Positions 49,503 to 59,400 of a DNA stretch of 64,000 bases are shown one piece after another (within the stretch, counting starts at the first letter, position 1; each line of letters begins with the position of its first letter). The stretch covers positions 1 through 64,000 of IMG/VR virus record IMGVR_UViG_3300044940_000489; one strand, written 5' to 3'. The notes beneath the pieces are model-generated. The model had not been told where the DNA came from, did no database searches, and saw only the letters and a list, made by a program, of their open reading frames with translations. A program made the position numbers and the translations under genes. Source of the stretch: a virus.

Positions 49503-50684
49503 CTACTCCTGGACTTTAGGTTGTCCTGAAAAGGTTCGCCATTGGCCTTCTTCGGTCTTCTGCCTGGCTTTTCCAGGTGCATACTGCCTGATAGAGCCGG
49601 GTGCATAGTGGGGGAGCGGATGAGTGACGCGCTTATCCTGATGCGTTCTTACTGGATGCACCTTCTCATTTTGAAGATGGTGCTCAATCTCCGCTTGACC
49701 CATATGCGATTCTACGTTTTCGCCAGTCTGCTTTTGCAGCATGCCGGAAAGTATTTTAACTAGCGCGGCAAGTGCCGGGCCCACATTGGGATTCTTAAGG
49801 TGCATGTCCTTAAATTTATCCTTGTTCATATGAACAAGCTTCAGCGCCTCTATTGCTTTCTGCTGTAATCCCTGAGGCACTTTAGCTTTTTGCAAAGCTG
49901 AAGCTTCCTCATCTGGATTGCCAGTACTAGACCGGTCATAGCTAGATTTAGCAATGACATCATTATTATCAGACTGGATTCCTTCATGGCTGTCCTCTTT
50001 ATTTTGCCGTATAGCTCTTAAAATGGCTTTTTCTTTTTCATTAATATATTTTTTCTTATGATCTTCTAAAGTTTTGTTAATATCTGATACAACTCTATCG
50101 GACGCTTTTTCTTCGCTGGCCTTGCTAGCTTCGATCATTTCTGCGATAGAAGATATAATCCCAGCTATACCGGCGTAGGCCTCTGGAGAAGTTTCTTTAA
50201 TCTCTTCAATTGCGTCTTTGTTCTGCTGAATAGAGGAAAGGATTTCCGCAATCTGAGCTTTTTCTTGAGCGCTAAGGTTCATGTCCTCTGACTTAAGCAT
50301 CTCATCTTCTTCTGAAACTGCTACGGTCTGCTCGCCAGTTCGGATATCCGGAGTGTACACTTTTATGGCTTTTTTCTGATCTACTGCTACGGATAAAGCT
50401 TTGGAAGCCTCTAGCGTATCTTCGCCAACGCCAATATGAGCTATTAGCCTATATTTATCTGTTAAGATATCAGATATATCTCGCAAGACCTCAGCCTTAT
50501 CGTATGGAAGCTCAGCAGCAACGTCGCCCTTAATAGTAGTGACAATTTGTCCGCCAGCTTGTGAGATGAGGGCGTGAATAGTTCTGGCTGCCGACTCATG
50601 AACTTTAGCTACTTCTTTTAGGTCTTCGGCGTCGTGGTAAAGTTTACCATCGTCAAATCTAATTAGGGCTATAATGTTACTCAT
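49503..50684 (-). CDS. Protein with palm-fold nucleotidyl-cyclase-like N-terminus
   Basis: 393 residues. The first 115 follow the strand order of cyclase/GGDEF/GTP cyclohydrolase III palm domains: NIIALIRFDDGKLY (strand 1 with Asp), helices, GGQIVTTIKGDVAAELP (beta hairpin with GD), and YRLIAHIGVGEDTLEASKAL (strand then helix). Residues 120-230 are helical and charged (coiled), and 230-393 are low-complexity with His/Lys/Gln. The order is suggestive only; catalytic activity is unproven. It overlaps the neighbouring stop by 8 nt in the neck region of the genome. Confidence 0.45.
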   Translation of the reverse strand: MSNIIALIRFDDGKLYHDAEDLKEVAKVHESAARTIHALISQAGGQIVTTIKGDVAAELPYDKAEVLRDISDILTDKYRLIAHIGVGEDTLEASKALSVAVDQKKAIKVYTPDIRTGEQTVAVSEEDEMLKSEDMNLSAQEKAQIAEILSSIQQNKDAIEEIKETSPEAYAGIAGIISSIAEMIEASKASEEKASDRVVSDINKTLEDHKKKYINEKEKAILRAIRQNKEDSHEGIQSDNNDVIAKSSYDRSSTGNPDEEASALQKAKVPQGLQQKAIEALKLVHMNKDKFKDMHLKNPNVGPALAALVKILSGMLQKQTGENVESHMGQAEIEHHLQNEKVHPVRTHQDKRVTHPLPHYAPGSIRQYAPGKARQKTEEGQWRTFSGQPKVQE

Positions 50685-51780
50685 GGCCCCTCGCTTTTTT
50701 TAGTGACTGGTAGAAGGCGAGGATTGTAGCCTTGTCCCAGTCAGATTCAAAATGAATTTGATAGCTTCCGTCTTCGGACTTAGATACTTTTGGTTTTGAT
50801 AGTGCCTTAAAACACAAGCAATGCGACACTGCATGGCCGCAATCTGAGCACGAACCATTCATTTCGCTCTTACTGACTTTAAGGTAAGGATTTTTTACTG
50901 ACGTTACTGGTTTTTTATTGAGATCGCTATGGGCAGTTTTATCCCCATGAATTCCGGCTCTTGTGATTCCTTGACTGCCGCCCACTTTAGTTCCCGCTCC
51001 AGGAGGAGACGGCATCTTGGGCATTTGACCGGCTTTTTTAAGGACCTTCTTTACTGTTTCAGGAAGTCCTTTGTCTTTAGACGCTTTGTCTTTAGACGCT
51101 TTGTCTTTAGACGCCTTGTCCCATTCGACCACTGCATCTTTGCTGACAAGAGATTGTTTTCGTGCCGAAGTACGGGTCCATGTTTTTTTCTCTTTGGATT
51201 TGTGGGATTTTTTAAGCTCTTGTTGTGGTGCCGTTTGTACAATCACTTGGGGCTTGCTATTGGCAGCCAGTAAGAATAGCTGGTCGATTTTTTTATTAAG
51301 TTCATCTATCTGAGCTTGCAAATCTTTTGGCAAATCCGACTTAACCTTGGATTGCTCTTTGGGCTGCTCTATTTTTGATGCTTCTTCCGAATCTGCTGAT
51401 AGGGGCGATTCGTCATAAAGCTCAAAAGTACTTAGCAAGTGGGCTGACAATTGTGGTATTGAGCACTGAGAAAACTCGTGAACAATCTTGCCATCTCGAA
51501 CGATATGACCTTTGTATTGATCGGCCTCAAGTTTATTGACAAGGATCATGGCGCCTTCATCAAAAGGCAGCTTTATTTCCTTGGGCTCGCCAACTTTCAT
51601 GTCTCGCACTTCCTTCATTAGAAATGCAACGACAGACTTTGGGGCCATCTGGAGAGCATCGTGGGCTTCAGTAATGTCTACTACTGTTTTGGAATTTAGT
51701 TTTTGAATGGCCTTGCGAAGAGCCTGGTAGGCCTCTTCGCCCAAAACGGCTTTAATGAGTTTTGCCTGCTTGGGTGCCAT
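50677..51780 (-). CDS. Multidomain protein with C-terminal Cys cluster, unknown
   Basis: 367 residues. The N-terminal 120 residues are globular (VLGEEAYQALRKAIQKLNSK, VGEPKEIKLPFDEGAMILVN), then a coiled helix (DLQAQIDELNKKIDQLFLLA) and a Lys-rich linker with a perfect repeat of DKASK (KASKDKASKDKASKDKG). A Cys/His cluster (CSDCGHAVSHCLCF, about 315-328) suggests a small zinc site. The C-terminal part (YQIHFESDWDKATILAFYQS) looks folded. No family recognised. Confidence 0.5.
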   Translation of the reverse strand: MAPKQAKLIKAVLGEEAYQALRKAIQKLNSKTVVDITEAHDALQMAPKSVVAFLMKEVRDMKVGEPKEIKLPFDEGAMILVNKLEADQYKGHIVRDGKIVHEFSQCSIPQLSAHLLSTFELYDESPLSADSEEASKIEQPKEQSKVKSDLPKDLQAQIDELNKKIDQLFLLAANSKPQVIVQTAPQQELKKSHKSKEKKTWTRTSARKQSLVSKDAVVEWDKASKDKASKDKASKDKGLPETVKKVLKKAGQMPKMPSPPGAGTKVGGSQGITRAGIHGDKTAHSDLNKKPVTSVKNPYLKVSKSEMNGSCSDCGHAVSHCLCFKALSKPKVSKSEDGSYQIHFESDWDKATILAFYQSLKKARGHE

Positions 51781-51789
51781 ATTGGAATA

Positions 51790-52185
51790 TTAACCTTGGT
51801 TGTCGTCGATATTAAGTCGCGTATCGTCTTGAACTAGATAGCATGCCAGAGTCGCTGCATTCCCAATGATGTTCATCTTGGTGCCAGTATTCAAGTATAT
51901 GTACGAATTTGGCGGAACCGCAATGCCATCACTAATGCCGGTAGGGGCAGATTGGGATTCGCCTGGGGCGAATGTACGAACAAATCCAACTGTACCTGAG
52001 TTGTTATAGATCCAAAGAGAGGCTCCGATGCCTACTGACCTGACCACGTTTAGGGCTCCGATAATGGTCAGTGCGGGGCCAACCGGAATATGCTTTTTGC
52101 CGCCTGCCAAAACATTATGCTCAACGGAAGTGATCGCACCTTGATCTAGAGCGCTTCTGTTGATATTACTTCTTTTTACTGCCAT
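51790..52185 (-). CDS. Probable head/tail decoration-type protein
   Basis: 131 residues, beta-rich: KKHIPVGPALTIIGALNVVR, ASLWIYNNSGTVGFVRTFAP, VPPNSYIYLNTGTKMNIIGN. Such small jelly-roll or beta-sandwich proteins with VPPxSYIYL segments are typical of decoration or fibre-tip units. It has its own promoter motif and an AGAGGG ribosome site, so is probably made in quantity. Confidence 0.45.
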   Translation of the reverse strand: MAVKRSNINRSALDQGAITSVEHNVLAGGKKHIPVGPALTIIGALNVVRSVGIGASLWIYNNSGTVGFVRTFAPGESQSAPTGISDGIAVPPNSYIYLNTGTKMNIIGNAATLACYLVQDDTRLNIDDNQG

Positions 52186-52212
52186 TTGCTAACCCTCTTA
52201 AATTACTATCTA

Positions 52213-52241
52213 AAATTAAGTTTTAGACTTAACTATTTGAT
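52213..52241 (-). promoter_or_regulatory. 29-bp conserved intergenic motif, copy 6
   Basis: Minus-strand copy ATCAAATAGTTAAG, then six bases, then ACTTAATTT, 28 bp before the ATG at 52185 and just after the stop at 52252. It differs from copy 3 (20376-20404) at two positions. Wide separation of near-identical copies indicates selection for the sequence. Confidence 0.55.
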
Positions 52242-52251
52242 TTTATTAGAT

Positions 52252-53184
52252 TTATCTGGGCCCTACGTTGCCGCCATCATCCTCTGTATCTAGCTGTGCA
52301 TCTATCTCATTGGATTCAGGGGTCCTTCTGTCCAGGAATACAAAATCTGCCACGATTGCCACTGAGGTAGGGCCTGGGGTGTACTTTATCTCTCCGTCCG
52401 GCTTAACTTCTAGGCCGTTGACTAGATCGCCTTGCTCATTAAACGTAGGGGTGATTCTTATGTCATGCGCGAGTTGTCGTACATAGAATGTCGGCTTGTA
52501 CTTGTAGCGAACTGCGATTACCCTGCTCTTGCCTGTCGCGGGGTCTATGCCTGGGCGGTTTGCCGTGCCGGTATCTATCCAGCGTAGGTAGCCTTTTTCT
52601 AGCTTGTAATCTTTGCCCTGAACATATTCCTGGCCCCTACTATCTACTACATGTTCAATTTCGCATGCTGGGAATTGTAGCCTATTAATCCCGGTGGGGT
52701 TAGCTAAAGTCTTTTCCCAGTTGACGCTAAAGAATTCGGAGCCCGATATGCATGGTATAAGTTTATCGAATTCTGCGAATGATGCATACTTATTGGTGCC
52801 CCGGTAGTACCGGTTAAACGTAACAAAAGCGCCAGACTCAGAATATAGGCCGGAAGCAATTTCCCTGAAACTTTTATTATTTCCCTGAAAAATGCCCCAT
52901 ACTTGACCTGCGTACTTATACAGAAAACCATTCTCAATGAAATCAAAATTCTTTGAGTTCACAAATTCGTTAGAATCTTCCTCATGGAAAGTTCTTCTAA
53001 GGTCGCCAATATTGGCTTCATGTATGACATTGGGAATGGCGACATAGTGATTAAAAACTATGCCTAACCCAGATATAAAGTTATTGGTAGCGTCATTATT
53101 AGGTATAACCGCATCCCATGGACTATTATAGTCCATAAGAATATTAACGTGGGTATCTGGTTTTCTATCAGAAGTTTTTGACAT
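52252..53184 (-). CDS. Head-tail connector or structural protein, unknown
   Basis: 310 residues. N-terminal acidic (SKTSDRKPDTHVNILMDYNS), middle with SGLGIVFNHYVAIPNVIHEA and later AKYKYKPTFYVRQLAHDIRI; beta-rich near residues 150-240 (QFPACEIEHVVDSRGQEYVQ). The C-terminus is acidic with Asp/Glu/Gly. Position between polyvalent-type and neck-type genes suggests a virion component. No family recognised. Confidence 0.5.
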   Translation of the reverse strand: MSKTSDRKPDTHVNILMDYNSPWDAVIPNNDATNNFISGLGIVFNHYVAIPNVIHEANIGDLRRTFHEEDSNEFVNSKNFDFIENGFLYKYAGQVWGIFQGNNKSFREIASGLYSESGAFVTFNRYYRGTNKYASFAEFDKLIPCISGSEFFSVNWEKTLANPTGINRLQFPACEIEHVVDSRGQEYVQGKDYKLEKGYLRWIDTGTANRPGIDPATGKSRVIAVRYKYKPTFYVRQLAHDIRITPTFNEQGDLVNGLEVKPDGEIKYTPGPTSVAIVADFVFLDRRTPESNEIDAQLDTEDDGGNVGPR

Positions 53185-53189
53185 ATGAC

Positions 53190-53837
53190 CTACTTAGTCC
53201 AGGCTTCTCCGATTCCAGAGATATTTGGAACTCTTTCATTGGGATTGTTTTTGGCGTAATTGCGTCTCCATGCTAGCTCTAAATTATATGAATCAATAGG
53301 TTTATAGGAAACATCCAGATCTTTGTGCTGGGCCATATTCTTAGAATGATGCTCCAGAGCTGACTTGTGATCCATTCCGGACATTTTATAATGTTTTAGT
53401 GCCTCATCCGCATGGTACAAAATCTTCATATTCTGGTTATGACGCTCTGCAAAATCATCAGGCGTTGGTTTTTGGGCTTCAATGCCAGCATGATGAGAAT
53501 GCCATTGTGCAAGCTTATAGTGATTTTCTGGAGTAGATAGGGACTCCCAATGCGCCATATGATCTTGACCGGAAGCTTTTTTAATCTTTTCGTACTCGGA
53601 CTGCGATTCCGATTTAAAAAGATTGCTGTGCCAGTTGATATTTTTTTCTACTTGCTCTGCCCTGAATCTTGCAATGCCGGGATGTGGCCCAGTACCCAAA
53701 ATCTTCAGATCCCCGCCGCGAGTTTTAGCGACAATCATTGACAGGCCACCCTTGGTGAGTACGTGCATGATCTCGCCTTTATCGCAATCGCCAATCTTTT
53801 CCATTTTTTCAATATCTTCTTTAGATAGTTTATACAT
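53190..53837 (-). CDS. His-rich helical protein, unknown
   Basis: The ATG at 53837 overlaps the previous stop (ATGTATAA) and has AGAGG seven bases ahead, so it is preferred to the longer in-frame start at 53885; the product is 215 residues starting MYKLSKEDIEKMEKIGDCDK. Residues 25-60 look like a small beta domain (IMHVLTKGGLSMIVAKTRGG). The rest is His-rich helical (HWESLSTPENHYKLAQWHSH). It resembles domains scattered in its large neighbours. Confidence 0.5.
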   Translation of the reverse strand: MYKLSKEDIEKMEKIGDCDKGEIMHVLTKGGLSMIVAKTRGGDLKILGTGPHPGIARFRAEQVEKNINWHSNLFKSESQSEYEKIKKASGQDHMAHWESLSTPENHYKLAQWHSHHAGIEAQKPTPDDFAERHNQNMKILYHADEALKHYKMSGMDHKSALEHHSKNMAQHKDLDVSYKPIDSYNLELAWRRNYAKNNPNERVPNISGIGEAWTK

Positions 53838-56400
53838 CTGATACCTCTTTTGCCAAATTAGGCCCCTCAGTCCACAACATATCAATTATGTCGTCTGGAT
53901 TTGGAGAAACATTGATTAACTTTGTAACTAATAGCCATCTCGCTATTACTGGTTTTGGATCTAAATTATATTTTTCTAGTATAGTGGCCAATTGCTTCGG
54001 ATCTACGTTATTTAAAAAAGCTCTAATATTGTCCTTGGCCTTTTGTGATGTGGTCCTTGGCATTCTATCATATTTCTGTTCGGTACTCATCTTGTCTTTT
54101 ATTCTGCCGACCCTGAGGAAGTACGGAATAAATATATTTTCGTCTTCCTTGGGATTAAAATCCATTCCGGCAAATGCCGAACCATGATCTATAAGCTTGA
54201 TGGTTTTGCCATCGGTTAATATATTTTGTCCATGAGCATCGGCTTCACCAAGTATATACAAAACTCCGGCAAGTTTATGGATATATCCAGACTCTAACAT
54301 TGGAGCCAGAGTTCTCAGGAGCTTGTGCTTATCTTGAGAGTATACTTCCGAAGCTGGCTTAAATTGCTCGGGATACATTTTAATAGCTACAGCTGGAACT
54401 TCTTGTTTATTTTCTGTTAAAAGTTTTCCATAAACTGCTTTTGGGGTATAATTCTCAAGCCCAAAAATATCTTTGGCGACTTCATAGAATGCGGCCTCTT
54501 TTGCCACTTGGCTTCCAGAAAGAGATTCTACGGCAGGTCTATTCGGAACATCTACCTTTACAAGCCAAGAATTTTCTGGATCATATCCAACCACAAAAGA
54601 CTGATGTGTAAAATGACCCAGATTTTTTAGGCTATGGGTATGGCCGGCGCGCATTAATTCACTTATTTGTTTGGATATGTCAGAGTCTTTTTCAAAAGTT
54701 GATCTGAATTCTTCAAATTTTTGCCCGTTTTCTGACTTATTAAGTTTAGTATCTGAAGCCGTGCTTCTTGGATTTTCCAAAGCCAGCATTTTTCGATATT
54801 TATTAAACTTCTGGACATAAGGATGTGCCGCTATATCTTCCGGATGTTTTCCAAGAGTACCCGTAATTCCATTCAACCAAGCATGAGCCATGGCATTCTT
54901 GTCGCCATCAAATCTTCTCTCTAGCCTGTTCCAATGGGTGTTGGCTAATTCTCTTTCTAGATTGGGATTTGAAAGAACCAATTTATGTATTTTATCATGG
55001 TCATTAACATGATGCAGATTTTTAAACTCAGGATATTTTTCTCTTAGGGCAGGGCTTTTATTAATAATCTCAAGAGCCTGTAAAGGCATTATTCCAAATC
55101 GCCCAATAGCCTTAGTGCCGCGATTCAGGCCCGATGTAACAAGCGGGTGCTCTAATTTTTTGCCGCCCGAGCTTTCAATTTGCTTGATGGCATAAAGATC
55201 AGGGTGTAAGCTTACTTGCTCAACTGGCTTAATAATCTTGATACTATCTTTGGGGTTAATTGCGACTGTGGGTGCGGGAGCCATCGACTGCAGTGGGACG
55301 CCTAAATTGGCAGCGACGGCGCCTGCGGTAATCCATTTTTTAATGGCGCCCTTCTGCAGTTCTTCGTACGGTATGTCGTACTCATTTGCAGCAAGCTTCT
55401 TGCTTACCCCCCTAATATTCCCGGGTTTAGCTGGTGCCGCCATATTAGAGGGATCTTTAAATGAAATGTGCTGTGGTTTAACAGAGATTTTAGGATCTTT
55501 ATGTGCAAAAACGAGCTCTTTTTCTTCTGGGTGTGCACTTTTTTGGCCGTGAACAACAGAGTGCGTTCCAGAGTGCAAGATGTCTTTGACTGGCATCCAT
55601 CTACTAATTACTATGCCATGCCCTGCTTCTTGACCGGGAATCTTGTCTCCCCTCTCATGAGCAAACCGATTGGCCATATCCCAATCGCTTGTCCAGGACG
55701 ATAGCGGCGCTACAGGAATCTTGAGATGCTTATTATCGACTTCATTAGAAATATGATCGTGAGCCAAAGCATTTTTTATGTGTTTTGCATAATTGCCGCC
55801 AACCCCACGATGAACTAGTACATGAGGCTCTCCACCGATATTCTTTTTTTTCAGAAAATCGTCATTCATTACGTGGCGCTGGACTTCTTGGGCATAAGCT
55901 TTTAAATGCGGCAGAATATGGGACTCAGATTCTCCTGTATTGCCGCGATGATCTTTAATAGATTCATGGGCTCCTGTCAGCATTGACTTAACAGTGGCGA
56001 AATGCTTGGGGTCTACGGCCTTTTCATATCCATTCCACCAATCTGCGGCCTGCTTAAGTGGCTCATACTGCTCTGTATATTTAAAGTTGGGATGCCCCAT
56101 AAACTTTTCTTGCTCATAATGAGAATCTCTAGATGCATACGCCAATCTATTTAAGGTTTCTGCACTTAGATTTTCAGGCAAATTACTAGCAAGCTCAAAA
56201 AGAAACCCGGTTCCCAAATCTGGCTTACGCTCAATCCTATTTAATACCATGTTAATTGCGTATTCAGGCATTTCTCCCGAGGACGGCAGCCTTTGAAGGG
56301 CATCCCAGTTAGTTGGCAGGCGTAATGCAGTGTTTATGGCACTATCCCAATCGCCGTTTTCAATATGCTGATACATTTGTTTTTCTAAGTCTCTATACAT
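53830..56400 (-). CDS. ADP-ribosyltransferase-like, lytic transglycosylase and kinase-like fusion protein
   Basis: The ATG at 56400 (TAATG overlap) is preferred, giving 856 residues. An ART-like domain at about 190-310 shows HVLVHRGVGG (Arg), LSSWTSDWDMANRFA (S-T-S position) and HPEEKELVF (ExE), the R-S-E order. A lysozyme-like transglycosylase lies at about 400-540, with catalytic Glu in AIKQIESSGG and GRFGIMPLQA. A kinase-like C-terminal region (about 570-800) includes GEADAHGQNIL (catalytic Asp, metal Asn) and LIDHGSAF. Three enzymes in one chain would suit a protein injected into the host; that is inference. Confidence 0.65.
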   Translation of the reverse strand: MYRDLEKQMYQHIENGDWDSAINTALRLPTNWDALQRLPSSGEMPEYAINMVLNRIERKPDLGTGFLFELASNLPENLSAETLNRLAYASRDSHYEQEKFMGHPNFKYTEQYEPLKQAADWWNGYEKAVDPKHFATVKSMLTGAHESIKDHRGNTGESESHILPHLKAYAQEVQRHVMNDDFLKKKNIGGEPHVLVHRGVGGNYAKHIKNALAHDHISNEVDNKHLKIPVAPLSSWTSDWDMANRFAHERGDKIPGQEAGHGIVISRWMPVKDILHSGTHSVVHGQKSAHPEEKELVFAHKDPKISVKPQHISFKDPSNMAAPAKPGNIRGVSKKLAANEYDIPYEELQKGAIKKWITAGAVAANLGVPLQSMAPAPTVAINPKDSIKIIKPVEQVSLHPDLYAIKQIESSGGKKLEHPLVTSGLNRGTKAIGRFGIMPLQALEIINKSPALREKYPEFKNLHHVNDHDKIHKLVLSNPNLERELANTHWNRLERRFDGDKNAMAHAWLNGITGTLGKHPEDIAAHPYVQKFNKYRKMLALENPRSTASDTKLNKSENGQKFEEFRSTFEKDSDISKQISELMRAGHTHSLKNLGHFTHQSFVVGYDPENSWLVKVDVPNRPAVESLSGSQVAKEAAFYEVAKDIFGLENYTPKAVYGKLLTENKQEVPAVAIKMYPEQFKPASEVYSQDKHKLLRTLAPMLESGYIHKLAGVLYILGEADAHGQNILTDGKTIKLIDHGSAFAGMDFNPKEDENIFIPYFLRVGRIKDKMSTEQKYDRMPRTTSQKAKDNIRAFLNNVDPKQLATILEKYNLDPKPVIARWLLVTKLINVSPNPDDIIDMLWTEGPNLAKEVSDV

Positions 56401-59400
56401 TAGGCCCACCTGTGGGTAGAGTACTTAATTATATCATTCCATGGCATATCTATGTCAACATTTTCTACATTTTCTAGTAGATTTTTAAGCTTTTCAATTT
56501 GATCTGGGTCCAATTTTTCTTTCTTTTTGAGAGTATCTGACCAAGTTGATTTGCCCTTAAGATATGGGTTGTGCTGCGTTTCAAGTTCGCCGTATTTAGA
56601 GGGCTTATAGCCCATCTTTTTAGGGTGCTGATTATAAGTAAATTGCATATGGGCTGGCACTGGCATAGGGAAGGATATTGGGTAAGATTCAATTTCAGAT
56701 TCACTCAGTAGGGGCCGCTGCTGTCTTATAATTTCTTTTGACTTGGCTTCCCAGTTTTCTGGAGTCATGCCCTGCTGCTTAATCCAGTTTTTGGCGTGGT
56801 TGACCGTTGCCGGGGGAAGTCTATCGCCAACAGATAGATCATTATTGATTATTTTTCCAATGTCCTGTAAATTGATGTACCCGGAACTTGACATTCCTGA
56901 CAGATCAGCTTTTTCTTTACTGTCCCAAATGTGAACCTTACTGCCAACTCGATTATTGTCTCTTAAGTGCTGCAGGAACGCCTCATGGAGTATTTCATTT
57001 GGATGCTTGTTATTAAAAAGTATCTCATTTATTTTATTATAATGCTCTTCTGGCCACTTGGCATGCGCGTTTGCGTAAGCTTGCTCGGCCTGCTGTTGGT
57101 TAATTTGGCCTGAGCTTAATGCGTCCTTTATCTGCTTTTGTGCCTGCTTGATAAATGACTGACCAAAATCAGACTGAATTTCATCTATATGTGTATTGCC
57201 TTGTTGATCTTGAGTATAGCGAACCCATCCAATAGTATTATCAAGAACTGGATGTTTTGAGCGCTTCGATGCCTCTTGCATGTTCTTAAAAGTTCCCCAA
57301 ACTCCCGACTCTTTCATCTTGTCTGCATGTTCTTTTGTGAAGTTTAACTGAAATACCTCAGATGGCTCATATGTATGGCGCTGCTCTTCCAGGGCATTCT
57401 CATATGCCTGCTCGTGCGTTACACCGTAATCGCCAGAATCGAAGTTGTCCATATGGCGATCTTTGGCCGATTGAACTTCGCGCTCATAAGAATCTTTATC
57501 TAGATACTTGTCGTCCTTCTCTGCCAAATAATCGTAATCATCTAAATTGAAGCCGTCTTCCCAGTCTCGTCTGGCATCGTCTAGCGCCTGTTCATATTCT
57601 TCATGAGAGTCGAAGTCAGTCTCGTCAAAATCCGGCTTAAATTGTTTATTATGATATTTTTTGATTTTACCATAATCAAGAAAATCACTCTTGTGTACGC
57701 CATAATCTTCTGGATTAAAAGCTTCTAAGTGATCTGACAGCATATCCTCAAGGTATCGAGGGCTATCTTCTGAGCCATAGCTCGTTTTACTAAAACCAAA
57801 TTTCATCTTGGGCTGAGCGTCTATGTGCCTCTGAATGTCTTCGTGATGAATATGTCCGGTGCCATCCAATAGATGCGATATTCCTAGGGCTTGCGGGGAG
57901 TGTCCGGCCAGCTCCAGATCTTTTTTGTGCATTTTCCCCTCGGAACCATTATTTATAATGTGGTCTCTTGCTGACCTAAGTTTATTAGTTCCTAAGGCAA
58001 ATTCAACTTGGTTTGGATCTGTATATATTCCTCTTTCTCTTAGTTTCTTGGACAAGTGCGTCCTATAATGTGGGCTTACTTGGCGATGAGCAAGCATCAG
58101 CTGATCCTCAGTTGTTTTGGGATTGTTGCCAAGCTTAAGCCAAAACGAATCGTCTTTATAGGGATGTTTTCGGGCCAAAACAGTATTAATTGCCTTTTCA
58201 ATATGTCTAGGCTCGGCATTAGGGTGATTAATAGCGTAATTGTTTGCTCTAGTGTCGCCGTGCGAAGCCAGCCAGTTGAGCTGCCAATCATCAAGATTTG
58301 CATCCTCATGCACGGGAACGCTTGAGGGTAGGGCTCCAGAGCTGGAGCTGAGTGCCTTCTGTACTTTGGCTATCCATGCAGCACGGTCCCTATCGATCGC
58401 TGGCTTTATGTGCCTGCTATGTTCTGCATTGGGGTGTATATGTATGCTTTTTCTAATATCTTCATCTGAGTGAGAAGCAATGACATCTAGTACTTCTGGA
58501 GAATACTTGCCTCGATACGTTGGATTGTCTAGAAGATCATGTAGCCTTGCTTGAGCCTCATCTTTTTCCCAGGAAAATTCTAAATTTTTAAGCGGCTCTA
58601 ATTTTTGATAAAGATCATTTAATTTACTCTCAAATAATTCTGGATCTTGAAATGTTCTGGCTGAGTGCTCTGGCATCGGCCATCCGTTACGGACCCTTGT
58701 TGCGGCTTCGTCTTTTATTAAGTCCTCAGTCTTATAGAGGTACGCCCTTAGCTTTTTAACATCTGAAGCCATAGCCCTATTGGGATCTGGGCTACCCATA
58801 GGTTTAATAGACAGATTAACCGACGGTAATCCATTTAAGTTTTGCCAAGCCTTATGGGCGTTCTGAGATACCGCGTAGTCGCTTTCTAGTCTGCCGTGAT
58901 GCGCCAAAGCAGCTGCGTATGCGAGCTTACCGTGACCGTGCCCAGCATGTTGTGGATTTACGTGAGACTCTGTGACTATTGGTTCATTTGTGTATGGCTC
59001 GATACTAACTTGGACTCTCGCCATATGAGTATCGTGTGGATGCTTAGAATCCGAAACAGCGTGATAAAAAATAGGAGATTTTTCTGGGCCATAATGTCCA
59101 GCAAAAGTATGATGATACAATCCGTTTTTAAGCTGCTTTGAGGACACGTGTTTATACGATTTAGGTATATCGTGCCAGCCGTCAAAGGACTCTAAGTTAG
59201 TGTTCTCAACCGGTGCCTTTTGTAGCTTCTCAAACTCCATATCAAAGTCTGCATCGTCAATTGACTTTTTAAGCTTAGGGGGGCTTAGGTCAATCTGATG
59301 TCCGTGATTCTCAGATGCAGGGGCCTCTTTTAGCGCAGAATCGTGGCCATAAACGGGCATGCCATAGCCTTCGTTCATAATTTCCTTGGCAGACATGCGA

